This document shows positions 49,001 through 54,331 of a stretch of DNA of 64,000 nt, piece after piece (within the stretch, counting starts at the first letter, position 1; each line of letters opens with the position of its first letter). Below the pieces are notes generated by a model that saw nothing but the letters and a program-made list of their open reading frames with translations, was not told where the DNA came from and ran no database searches. The position numbers and the translations under genes are program-made. The DNA lies in NCBI GenBank assembly GCA_937894335.1, contig CALCRU010000060.1:1-64000 (forward strand), in the 5' to 3' direction. The DNA comes from an uncultured Treponema sp. Lineage in GTDB: Bacteria; Spirochaetota; Spirochaetia; Treponematales; Treponemataceae.

Positions 49001-49777
49001 AAAGCTGTTGTAATGGTTTGGTATGACGGAACCAATTTGCTTTATTCGTATACTGACAATCCGCTTGAGTCTGCTAGTAATCAGAAGCGTGGCTTTGTCG
49101 TACAAAACAATGCTTCGTGGAAGTCTGCACAGACTTTATATTCTGATGGTGGTGAATACTGTAAGGTTGCTGTGGGCTCAGACGGAAGCGTACATGTTGC
49201 GGCCTATGACAGTGCAAATGCAAACCTAATTTATGTCTATCTGCCTAGTTACGACAGCACTTCCAAGACTGTTTCTGTGGTGGATTCTTATCTTGATGTA
49301 GGTTCAAACCTTACGCTGGATGTTGCAAAAGTTGGTGACTATCAGATACCTTACATAGGTTACTGGGGATCATCTCCAGAATTGCCTCGCTATGCATATC
49401 TTGCCGTTCCAGAAAAATTCTATGATGATGAGGTTTCAGCAGATGAAAAGCAGGGTACCATTAACGACATGTATACTGGCATTTGGGAATGTACTGTAGT
49501 CCCGTCTCCCAACGAAACTATAAATGAAGGTACCATGAATGTAGGTGTCTGGAAGAATGCAAGCGGAGAACTGGCATATTCGACATATTCTGGTGAAACA
49601 TCGTTTAGTGGACTTGCTCCAACTGGAGATTATGCAAGTAAATCTGGCAATGTGAGATACGGCTATTCATCGACTGGTAGTGAAGTTGGTGTATGCTACG
49701 GTAATGGGTCTAACAATGGTGTTCTTGCATATGTTGCAGGCTATGATTCTTATGTAGAAACTGCCCAGCGCCGGTAG
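40076..49777 (+). CDS. Giant Ig-like repeat lipoprotein, copy 2
   Basis: A 3233-residue lipoprotein, colinear with the preceding gene and 11 bases after it, with a GGAGG site. The lipobox is FASC, followed by EFGLGAQVDTDTP. The Ig-like array covers about 20-2700 with the same IDNTPPVVLLSKPNS junction near residue 140. Acidic loops lie at matching places (LDVTGDGNYTEADYN near 1720; DLNGNGKMDLSAD near 2210). The propeller-like region begins near 2723 and the protein ends in YVETAQRR. Length and order of parts argue for a tandem duplication followed by strong divergence, mostly outside the conserved blocks. Its likely role, by analogy, is a surface-exposed adhesin or polymer-binding protein. Confidence 0.82.
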   Translation: MKKTYKYALPFAIVCSALLFASCEFGLGAQVDTDTPTVSIINPTISSVKGGSITIVGACNDDAGVSKVELSLRDKKGNTTSLGYASLNQDKTDWSMQTSLSGFSDGEYSIVATAIDGAERHATATREFNIDNTPPVVLLSKPNSFNAGDIGSGGYGKTVTVAGEILDDNDVVSLRVRVFKYDMQTQSEGAEVKLPYPEFTGFDVQGGLNVVIAQEGAQDEDDPESARRLRENYAALYDASGDKTQYFTMVVSATDAAGNTNTKSYIKSALNKVVSNATGVAVKNLKSADYKQILGGKYTGDALDTSIVKSILDGTYPSAEQQYITSANGAHVIFSACPDSSPKYELTGYALTSVKEAERGATLGLAFEKGLDAKLIDPSSIKVYIYSSDDEGNITSTTPVFIVDKTNNTHSIFRNSGGTVYLTELTDPIDNSTFNFQLPSETATLGGGLHYKVVVEGTDTDGNNLEPKVSSGYGFTVSIHGGAPLVSCNDAEYGDGKYYKTAAFSEEATVKLKLNITDNSDDQAFGKLSNALEVTPILYTGNHLSYDVAEAMVASGKATRKILDPQKYEGPGDATSTAYITRDSYSESGSSKSAKYTATLPVSGINFAQYLGAADNYTLVLKVTANNGTPDTTYWCLYADGKAPVITVSNPWKPDSGTSVNENLITEADSYWQQKNATVNAETVLANWYTLRGFWSDEEGSGTKDLYFRTVPSSEVLVNDDILNDENKWTKVDPDDAPPDATSKIGINNSTVVREGEGWKIAIYATDNVGNKSTLITYSNITFDFGIPQITIPSVEQYYAKSDSPVEFVITAFDTNEMKDVKVTATLDGKTVTSGSNGYTVIYSDVVPRSNDIDATQKSSKTATIKIVRDGSKTCDGTWNFTVEATDIIGRKAEVKTFSTIVDSTLPQNVANTLKVDSKTNSASTWFSKNTLTLETSFKEKTSGLDAVFFLVKPNEDVDAGIADITGLAGVSQIAESGATGDKLGISVTPSTFKGGKNAVYIQTKDKAGNLSEVLAFNVNVDTEVSAISSEWYTYDDISLVSAKSQVLSNTQKPITVYGLVTDTESGIQDIASSFAIDGVALKNVTVTYSTANLTEDSTEEDFKNAKSTYVAYSSIADKATIKSWKAVIPAAQIKQGSVKVNVTDNAGNSTTQQVFVFNIDTQAPEVKLNSPEDKSSLNGSVSFTGTAKDTSLDFVELLYSYSKTGTYTSLGRKDDSEAYNWMFENVVISYTEDGVTKLLGGTTYTASKPLYIKVLAQDTAGNQTSSVFEYTADPDTDRPVVTLSNITGDGSTLLKSNTIYGSVYDDDGTIENIWYIEATSYEEANKPSESDDNGWTKVTTTNGNFNIEDNEDDGNRLWYFYIIDKVGTAFETKQSDKLLRPYIKFVDGTAKVDNTSGVAFSIDREAPEILDFMYSRAPSATTTKASSYSPSADGDDKWTDEDKFAFGGTSSKMYVKVVVKEKTGMKEFATDSSPIALTLDSKTITLTSTGTNANVVETKDGENYTYIIGPIDVGSSSGFDSALKTLEVTVTDRAGTEVSKANNVVIDNTAPSVKITSPLESALAINNVTMRGSITDNSSGSGVASVKYYIPTKTEAENISETSVEWIDTQTTSSLVIEFNDSGTPGSKQNIMTYANDTYAEKMAIEGQYKVPVYFLVKDLLGNTEIIKDKFICADTEAGKPVATIISPEQRTPLLTVGASFTVRGTAYDDQGVESVRLQLDVTGDGNYTEADYNVLNTTDWLEKNGWTPDTDLVASTSDTANDWYIKTEGTNSWKATIKVPDSYVKVDDSFVAKEMGIRACAYDSVPQSRGWLSSVTIKVDKNTPTVEEVKLVRKDNSGNVVEERDITGRSSGIYISGKDVSTSWTLDVTVADNDAVKQISVKNNPPDGITSNIAVQELNLEGLNDKTYNFALPLTTSADGTMYFKISVYDENTSTEEEYSISVDNTAPQMYTTGSDLTDSPSNMLKVQDVSNESAKKTLNSTDISIQNNNGRFTFGDTVEEDGSGLAYLAFYFKRVSDDNGNRVYNPMFEVGTTNANRTNLSAANMSVNDDGLVVLSLTGTRSSESSFTSASLKNNKNIRKGGLVKLGGVYRLITDASDRDTTGTIEFTPSINKTYTAAEFVYAQVVDSSNDETINNEDGDGDEMIEFVNNAGSAYTWTAKVDSSNIPDGPIELHVVSIDEAGNVSHGWCETNIQNNRPRIAKLLVGTDLNGNGKMDLSADAQIVNTIDEDKTANGTDFGEFRYYSTLDSNGNSQYDIAITTDSVEDTFTVKDNLLILPEFTGGNTAGGALVAWYKFNETSQIGLGSGTKLPLKTEAEAKALVNDDATTYVSSYGALYLENSTLQDYESRTNLSSVTKINFAVTFWDTTEETTQGVNSQWAHLTLPLVIDVKDDEVPVPEITPFYWKSAKLSGANVAYNVLEDTSNSVYKDTKGNSLGHIELEDDWAKSDSYSSTATSGWQDGDAKVSGIIRIQGRAYDAKRLGNIRVKIGNGATGISLNGGNVNTETLLATYAPDNASAVNNWTLSKAAATVEDDGWQFAIQKDQNIQSGHTVWWELDIDTSKVKNTSNILYAALDQLVTVTAYDASDKTASATYQVDIVPYVTGVATSMDDYSENNTSVYSRTALCHYPVYTTRATGSGEVTYDSVTVTGYNLTGASATVGGVAMDKDGLKFTVTAASKSGNLELTVNDVPSLNNKNWNDSHGSFTYAKKIGPQGDATAYANYYNRQPNGENNNILTDDIVLDIWDFNSKAAMGYRDVDAVANVVMKINPSNGLIGFAFSNGASEFSMPNKTNSYERWSKSYDYMGYTAMTADAYGYSYTVAVGGDISASGARDKFSLMTNRWGVVGHSQGSNGGTTNHIRLDTIGQGGAVDKARFQGSSMTTYAYTQEEENYTNLYLAYYDLLNEEIRFKVGTFDYNNDLTGTFSELGGDRDTDYNTTSGACQIVAASNNTTDTLGAATEYLSIAATPDGKAVVMVWYDGTNLLYSYTDNPLESASNQKRGFVVQNNASWKSAQTLYSDGGEYCKVAVGSDGSVHVAAYDSANANLIYVYLPSYDSTSKTVSVVDSYLDVGSNLTLDVAKVGDYQIPYIGYWGSSPELPRYAYLAVPEKFYDDEVSADEKQGTINDMYTGIWECTVVPSPNETINEGTMNVGVWKNASGELAYSTYSGETSFSGLAPTGDYASKSGNVRYGYSSTGSEVGVCYGNGSNNGVLAYVAGYDSYVETAQRR

Positions 49778-49798
49778 CATCAGACGCATATTGCAGCC

Positions 49799-49883
49799 AA
49801 AAACACGCCGTGTTTAAAAGAAATTCACGCTGAGTTTTAAAAAATTCTTGGCGTGTTTTTAGGCAAAACTCGGCGTGTTTTTT
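49799..49883. terminator. Composite hairpin terminator after the giant operon, with competing stems
   Basis: Arm A (49799-49810, AAAAACACGCCG) pairs perfectly with 49871-49882 and over 11 bases with 49850-49860. Arm C (49826-49838, CACGCTGAGTTTT) pairs with 49865-49877 with one wobble. T-runs follow two of the stems and A-runs lead, so it may work on both strands; the nuclease gene converges on it. Confidence 0.72.
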
Positions 49884-49899
49884 CTTATGTGGCTGTTTT

Positions 49900-50772
49900 T
49901 TACGCTATACTCATTTTACTTTGGATTTCTAGCACTTCCTGCTCGCTTAACTTTGTAATTGCGCTTATTATCTGAACCGACAGTCCCTGTCTTAGGCTTT
50001 CTTCTGCAATTTTACAGCAGGCAATGGACTCTCCTTCTTCGCGACCTTTAGAGCGCCCCTCTGCAAGACCTTCCGCAAGTCCCTCTTCGCGCGCAACTGC
50101 TCTAACTTCTTCCTTTGCTTCCTCAAGTTCGTCAAAAAAATACATGTATTCCTCCGTCTGCTCTGGGGTTGCTTTAGCTTGGTTGACGGAATTTTCCAGC
50201 CTGTTTGAAAATGTTGCGGTTGCTTCGTTCTGGTAGATGAAGCGCAGTACTTCTCTCAGGCTTTCTTCCGCCTTTTCCCATGCACTTGCATTATAAAACA
50301 AGGCGTGCGTTTTGTCATCATATTTGATGGCATCCGTTTCTGCAAATGCGGTGTGCTTGGTGTAGCAGGGCAGTCCCTCTCCGAAGGGATCATTTTTGCA
50401 AATGAACACTATGTATGTTTCTTTAAGGTTTTTAAAGGCCGTGCGCCGTGGTGTGGTTTTTGCATCCGACTGACTCTGGTAGTACCTTGCACGCAGCATA
50501 AGATCCTTATAGTTTCCCGTTTGCATTTCCAAATCAAAAACTTTAAGTTCCCCTTCGTGCTCCCCTTTTACATAAACATCCAGCCGTATTCCCCGAGTTC
50601 CGTAGTAAGTTTCTATGGAATGTTCGGTATCCGTGTAGACAAGCTTTTCAATTTCTATGCCCAAAAGGACTTTTATCATCTGCCTACACAGAGCCTCATC
50701 CTTCATGACCTTGCAGAAAATAAAATTATCCGCAAAGGTAAGTTCTTCCCAGGATTTAGTAAAGTTGTTCAT
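49900..50772 (-). CDS. Rpn/PDDEXK_2-family nuclease
   Basis: A 290-residue protein of the Rpn/PD-(D/E)XK transposase-like family (PF12784 type). The N-terminus SWEELTFADNFIFCKVM is the family hallmark, and the nuclease core shows D65 (GIRLDVYV) and E82-X-Q84 (FDLEMQTG). The C-terminal part is a charged coiled coil with near-tandem EGLAEG repeats, typical of the group. Members cleave DNA and raise recombination in E. coli; they are often multicopy but lack inverted repeats. A strong TAGGAGG site precedes the ATG and is part of an inverted repeat. Confidence 0.88.
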   Translation of the reverse strand: MNNFTKSWEELTFADNFIFCKVMKDEALCRQMIKVLLGIEIEKLVYTDTEHSIETYYGTRGIRLDVYVKGEHEGELKVFDLEMQTGNYKDLMLRARYYQSQSDAKTTPRRTAFKNLKETYIVFICKNDPFGEGLPCYTKHTAFAETDAIKYDDKTHALFYNASAWEKAEESLREVLRFIYQNEATATFSNRLENSVNQAKATPEQTEEYMYFFDELEEAKEEVRAVAREEGLAEGLAEGRSKGREEGESIACCKIAEESLRQGLSVQIISAITKLSEQEVLEIQSKMSIA

Positions 50773-50778
50773 TATTAC

Positions 50779-50800
50779 CTCCTACCCTATATAGTAGGAG
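50779..50800 (-). promoter_or_regulatory. Inverted repeat covering the ribosome-binding site of the Rpn-type gene
   Basis: Perfect 7-base arms, CTCCTAC and GTAGGAG, around an 8-base loop. In the mRNA the second arm contains the Shine-Dalgarno bases, so the hairpin could hide the site. A TACTAT/TATATA box in the first arm and loop might instead be a -10 element (TTACCA 18 bases upstream), in which case the hairpin would not be transcribed whole. Confidence 0.5.
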
Positions 50801-50838
50801 CGGAATGCAAAAAATGGTAACAGAATGCCGTAAAAAGT

Positions 50839-52782
50839 TTAAAGTTTGTTAAATTTCTTGCAGTAGTCTATGAATGCATCGGCTTCCATGGGTTTGGAGA
50901 AGTAGAAGCCCTGTATGTAGTCGCAGCCCAAGTTGTAGACAGTTTGCTTTTGGTTGTCGGTTTCTACACCTTCCATAACGATTTTTAGGTTCATTTCCTT
51001 AATCATCTGAATGGTGTTGCGAAGGATTATTTTTGCGGATGCTTTCTGGTCTGCCTTCCACAGTATGCTTTTGTCCAGTTTGATTATGTCAAAGTCAAGA
51101 TTAAAGATGTGGGAGGCGTTTGAGTATCCGGTGCCGTAGTCATCCAAAGAGAAAGTAAAGCCCATGTTGCGAAGTTCGTCCATTGTCTTTAGGAAGGTTT
51201 CAGAATCGTTTATTGCTGCTGATTCCGTTATTTCCAAATTGATTGACGGTGCGTTTACCTCGTACTTTTCCATTATGAGGCGGAATGTTTCTGCAAGGTT
51301 CTTGTGCATGAACTGAACAGGCGACATGTTAACTTCTATAAATCGTATGCCGTACTGCTGAATGTGCTTCTGTCCAAAGAGTTTTACCGTTTCTTCAAAA
51401 ACAAATTCTCCAATTTCAGAAATGCTGTTGTTGCGTTCTGCAATGGGAATGAATTCATCAGGCGGAATGAATCCCAGTTCTTCGTCGTACAGTCTGACTA
51501 GGGCTTCTGCCGAATGAATTTTGTTGTGGGCGCTGTCCCATATTGGCTGGTAGAAGACTTTAAGGGATCTTGTGTCCAAAGCCCTTCGTATTGCTTTTTC
51601 AATCTTCTGTTCCCTCTGCAGAAAGGAGGTTTCTTTTCCGCGGACAATGGTGCACTTTCCTGTTACGCGAACTGAATCAGTTTCGGTGTCTACAAGAGAA
51701 ACAAGGGTTTCTACATTTTCTATGTTTTCAGGAAGCGTTACCGAGTAAAGTATGGCCTTAAGTTGAAGTGTAATGTTGTTGTGGCTCCATCCGTCTTCAA
51801 AAATTTTTGCAATGGCAGATTCCGCACAGTCAAACTTGTTGCGCTCTTTTTCGGAATAGAGGACTGCAAAGTTTCCGTTCTCGCAGTCGTATACTCTGGA
51901 AGTGTCGCATACCGTAATGAGTGTTGAGGCAATTTTACGAAGCATTTCATTTATGAATGTAATGCCCAGCACGGACTGGTATGAGCGCAGGTTTGTAATT
52001 TTTACTACTGTTACAAAAGACCTGTCATGGGAAGAAAACATGGAAGAGGCATCTGAAAGGAAAGACCTTCTGTTATAAATTTTCGTTATGCCGTTAAAAA
52101 TGTCTCCATCGTTTTCTATTGTAAACAGAATGCAGAGCAGGGCAACCGCCTGTATAAAGAGTTCTATGAGCAGATTTGGAACAAGCAGCTGAACCAGTGC
52201 GCCAACAAGACAGGTAAAGACAAAGAGGGCAAGAACCAGCATTCTGTTTTTTGCAATGTCGGCGCGGTAATGAATTATAAAATTCATAGAGGCAATGACA
52301 TAGAAAATTCCTATAAGGTAAATTGAATAGATTACTGGTCCCCGGTGATAGGCAAGGGCTTCATCAAAATAGAAGATGTTGTGCATAAAGGGATTTAGTG
52401 CAATCAGCGTGATTGAAATGATGTAGGGAATTGCAATCAGACGCAGCTTGCTCCACATTTCGTCCTTTTCTTTTCCAATAAGATGAATCGTATACATGAA
52501 GAAGAGTGGAGGCAGTGTGTTGTGTCCCACAAGATATATATACATTGTGGAAAAAAGAATAAAGCGCATCCACAGTTCCGGCTGCATGTCGGGATTTGCG
52601 GCAATGTGGTTAAGTAGGGTTGCGTTTCCCCAGTCTGCCAGACTACATACGATTCCGTTTATGATGATGAGGAAAAAAATTCTGTTCTGGTTGGAGTGAG
52701 TGTTCTTTTTTGTGGCAACATAATAGAGAGTAAACAGATAAATTATGATGGCACATATATCAAATGTCGTATTGTATACCAC
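50839..52782 (-). CDS. Multi-pass membrane protein with degenerate GGDEF and intact EAL domains
   Basis: A 647-residue protein. About seven hydrophobic segments fill residues 5-230, a sensor-like membrane region similar in size to 7TM input domains. A GGDEF-like domain follows (about 240-380) whose signature is ENGNF, so cyclase activity is unlikely. The EAL domain (about 400-640) keeps EALVR, the VNMSP asparagine, EITES, DDYGTGYSN (Phe to Tyr and Ser to Asn changes at the edges), the IKLDK lysine and EGVET. It probably degrades c-di-GMP in response to a membrane or extracellular signal. The start is a GTG at 52780-52782 with a GGGG site; a good promoter lies upstream. Confidence 0.9.
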   Translation of the reverse strand: MVYNTTFDICAIIIYLFTLYYVATKKNTHSNQNRIFFLIIINGIVCSLADWGNATLLNHIAANPDMQPELWMRFILFSTMYIYLVGHNTLPPLFFMYTIHLIGKEKDEMWSKLRLIAIPYIISITLIALNPFMHNIFYFDEALAYHRGPVIYSIYLIGIFYVIASMNFIIHYRADIAKNRMLVLALFVFTCLVGALVQLLVPNLLIELFIQAVALLCILFTIENDGDIFNGITKIYNRRSFLSDASSMFSSHDRSFVTVVKITNLRSYQSVLGITFINEMLRKIASTLITVCDTSRVYDCENGNFAVLYSEKERNKFDCAESAIAKIFEDGWSHNNITLQLKAILYSVTLPENIENVETLVSLVDTETDSVRVTGKCTIVRGKETSFLQREQKIEKAIRRALDTRSLKVFYQPIWDSAHNKIHSAEALVRLYDEELGFIPPDEFIPIAERNNSISEIGEFVFEETVKLFGQKHIQQYGIRFIEVNMSPVQFMHKNLAETFRLIMEKYEVNAPSINLEITESAAINDSETFLKTMDELRNMGFTFSLDDYGTGYSNASHIFNLDFDIIKLDKSILWKADQKASAKIILRNTIQMIKEMNLKIVMEGVETDNQKQTVYNLGCDYIQGFYFSKPMEADAFIDYCKKFNKL

Positions 52783-52820
52783 TGCTTACCCCACATGTTA
52801 TTCTGCTCTCTCTTCCTTAT

Positions 52821-52849
52821 ATTGTAGCATGGATTTTATGGGCTGTAAA
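52821..52849 (-). promoter_or_regulatory. Promoter of the membrane EAL-protein gene
   Basis: Minus strand: -35 TTTACA (52844-52849), 17-base spacer with TGC next to the -10, -10 TACAAT (52821-52826). The leader is about 35 bases and carries a GGGG site. Confidence 0.68.
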
Positions 52850-52904
52850 CGAAAAAAAAAGCGGTAAGAGTTATTGCTATACTTATGTGTGGACTAAGTT
52901 AGCC

Positions 52905-52933
52905 TTGCCTAATACCTGCCTTTGGTATATAGT
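52905..52933 (+). promoter_or_regulatory. Promoter of the M18 aminopeptidase gene (leaderless layout)
   Basis: -35 TTGCCT (52905-52910), 17-base spacer, -10 TATAGT (52928-52933), then seven bases to the ATG at 52941. No ribosome site is present. Confidence 0.6.
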
Positions 52934-52940
52934 GTTCCTC

Positions 52941-54299
52941 ATGGAAACTCTTAACAACTCCCTTATAGACGAATATATGGATTTTCTTACCAAAGGTAAG
53001 ACTGAACGAGAATGCGCATCGGGCATTATTTCCCGTGCAAAAAAGGCTGGCTTTAAGGACATTGCCGAATGCTCCACACTTAAGGCTGGAGACAGGGTGT
53101 ATGTGCAGAAGATGAACAAGGCAGTCGCCCTGTTTACTGTTGGCTCGGGAAGCATAGAGGAGGGCATGAATATTCTTGGCGCCCACATTGATTCCCCCCG
53201 TCTGGATGTAAAGCAGAATCCTCTGTACGAAAAGGATTTTGTTGTTTACCTTAACACCCACTACTACGGCGGAATAAAAAAGTATCAGTGGGTAACTATT
53301 CCCCTTGCCCTGCATGGCGTTGTATGCAAGACTGACGGCACTGTAGTTCCCGTTTGTGTAGGCGAAGACGAAAAGGATCCAGTCTTTGTAATTTCTGACA
53401 TTCTTCCACACCTTGCCCAGAAGCAAATGAAGGAAACAGCCTCAGAATTTATTCCAGGAGAAAATCTTGATTTGATTGTAGGCTCTGGAGTTCCCCAGAA
53501 GAACGAAGACGAGGACAAAAAAGAAAGCAGTGCAAAGAAGAGCGCAAAAAAAACAATACTTTCGCTTTTAAAGCAGAAGTACGGCTTTGACGAGTCAGAC
53601 TTTGCCTCTGCTGAGCTTGAAGTTGTGCCAGCGGGTAAGCCTCGTTTCTGCGGATTTGACAGATCTCTTATTCTTGCATATGGTCAGGACGACCGCTCAT
53701 GTGCCTTTACTTCTGCCCAGGCCCTTTTCGAAAGCAAGCCCACCGTACGCACTTCCTGCTGCCTTTGCGTAGACAAGGAAGAAATAGGTTCCGTAGGTGC
53801 AACTGGCATGGCTTCCCACTTTTTTGAAAACGCCGTTGCAGAACTTGTTTCGCGCTTACCCGGCGGATATTCAGAGCTTACCGTACGCAGGGCCCTTTCT
53901 TCCAGTAACATGCTTTCTAGCGACGTAAACTCTGCATTTGATCCCATGAACGCAGATTTGTTTGACAAGGAAAATGCCTCCTTCCTTAGCGGCGGAATTG
54001 TATTTAACAAATATACTGGAAGCCGCGGCAAGAGCGGAGCAAGCGATGCAAATCCTGAGTTTATAGCAAAGGTTCGAGGTGCTTTGGACGCAGAAAAAAT
54101 TCGTTACCAGATGGCGGAACTTGGCCGAGTTGATCAGGGTGGCGGCGGAACAATCGCTTACCTTGCGGCAAAGTACGGCATGAATGTTCTTGATGCAGGA
54201 GTTTCTGTCTTAAGCATGCATGCCCCTTGGGAACTTACCAGCGTTCTTGACATTCAGGAAGCCTTTAACGCCTACAAGGCCTTCCTTAAATTGCAGTAA
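52941..54299 (+). CDS. M18-family aminopeptidase
   Basis: A 452-residue metallo-aminopeptidase of family M18 (aspartyl aminopeptidase / aminopeptidase I). Metal-site segments are GAHIDSPRLD near residue 75, GQDDRSCAF, DKEEIGSVGATG and the late MHAPWE histidine. Dinuclear zinc and cytosolic activity on acidic or neutral N-terminal residues are expected from the family. A charged Lys/Glu-rich insert lies in the middle (about 195-215). The open frame extends 59 codons upstream, but the ATG at 52941 gives the usual family N-terminus and fits the promoter. It is the third peptidase in the window, after M30 and M29. Confidence 0.9.
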   Translation: METLNNSLIDEYMDFLTKGKTERECASGIISRAKKAGFKDIAECSTLKAGDRVYVQKMNKAVALFTVGSGSIEEGMNILGAHIDSPRLDVKQNPLYEKDFVVYLNTHYYGGIKKYQWVTIPLALHGVVCKTDGTVVPVCVGEDEKDPVFVISDILPHLAQKQMKETASEFIPGENLDLIVGSGVPQKNEDEDKKESSAKKSAKKTILSLLKQKYGFDESDFASAELEVVPAGKPRFCGFDRSLILAYGQDDRSCAFTSAQALFESKPTVRTSCCLCVDKEEIGSVGATGMASHFFENAVAELVSRLPGGYSELTVRRALSSSNMLSSDVNSAFDPMNADLFDKENASFLSGGIVFNKYTGSRGKSGASDANPEFIAKVRGALDAEKIRYQMAELGRVDQGGGGTIAYLAAKYGMNVLDAGVSVLSMHAPWELTSVLDIQEAFNAYKAFLKLQ

Positions 54300-54331
54300 A
54301 CCCTAAAGTCCTTTGTGCCGATACTTGAAGT

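Noticed and set aside
30117..49777. Repeats in the giant genes as a CRISPR or short satellite array
   Set aside because: They are diverged protein-domain repeats of about 100 codons, not equal DNA units with spacers.
49900..50772. Rpn-type gene as an insertion sequence
   Set aside because: No terminal inverted repeats or target duplication; the palindrome at 50779-50800 is local. The family is a nuclease that is only named transposase-like.
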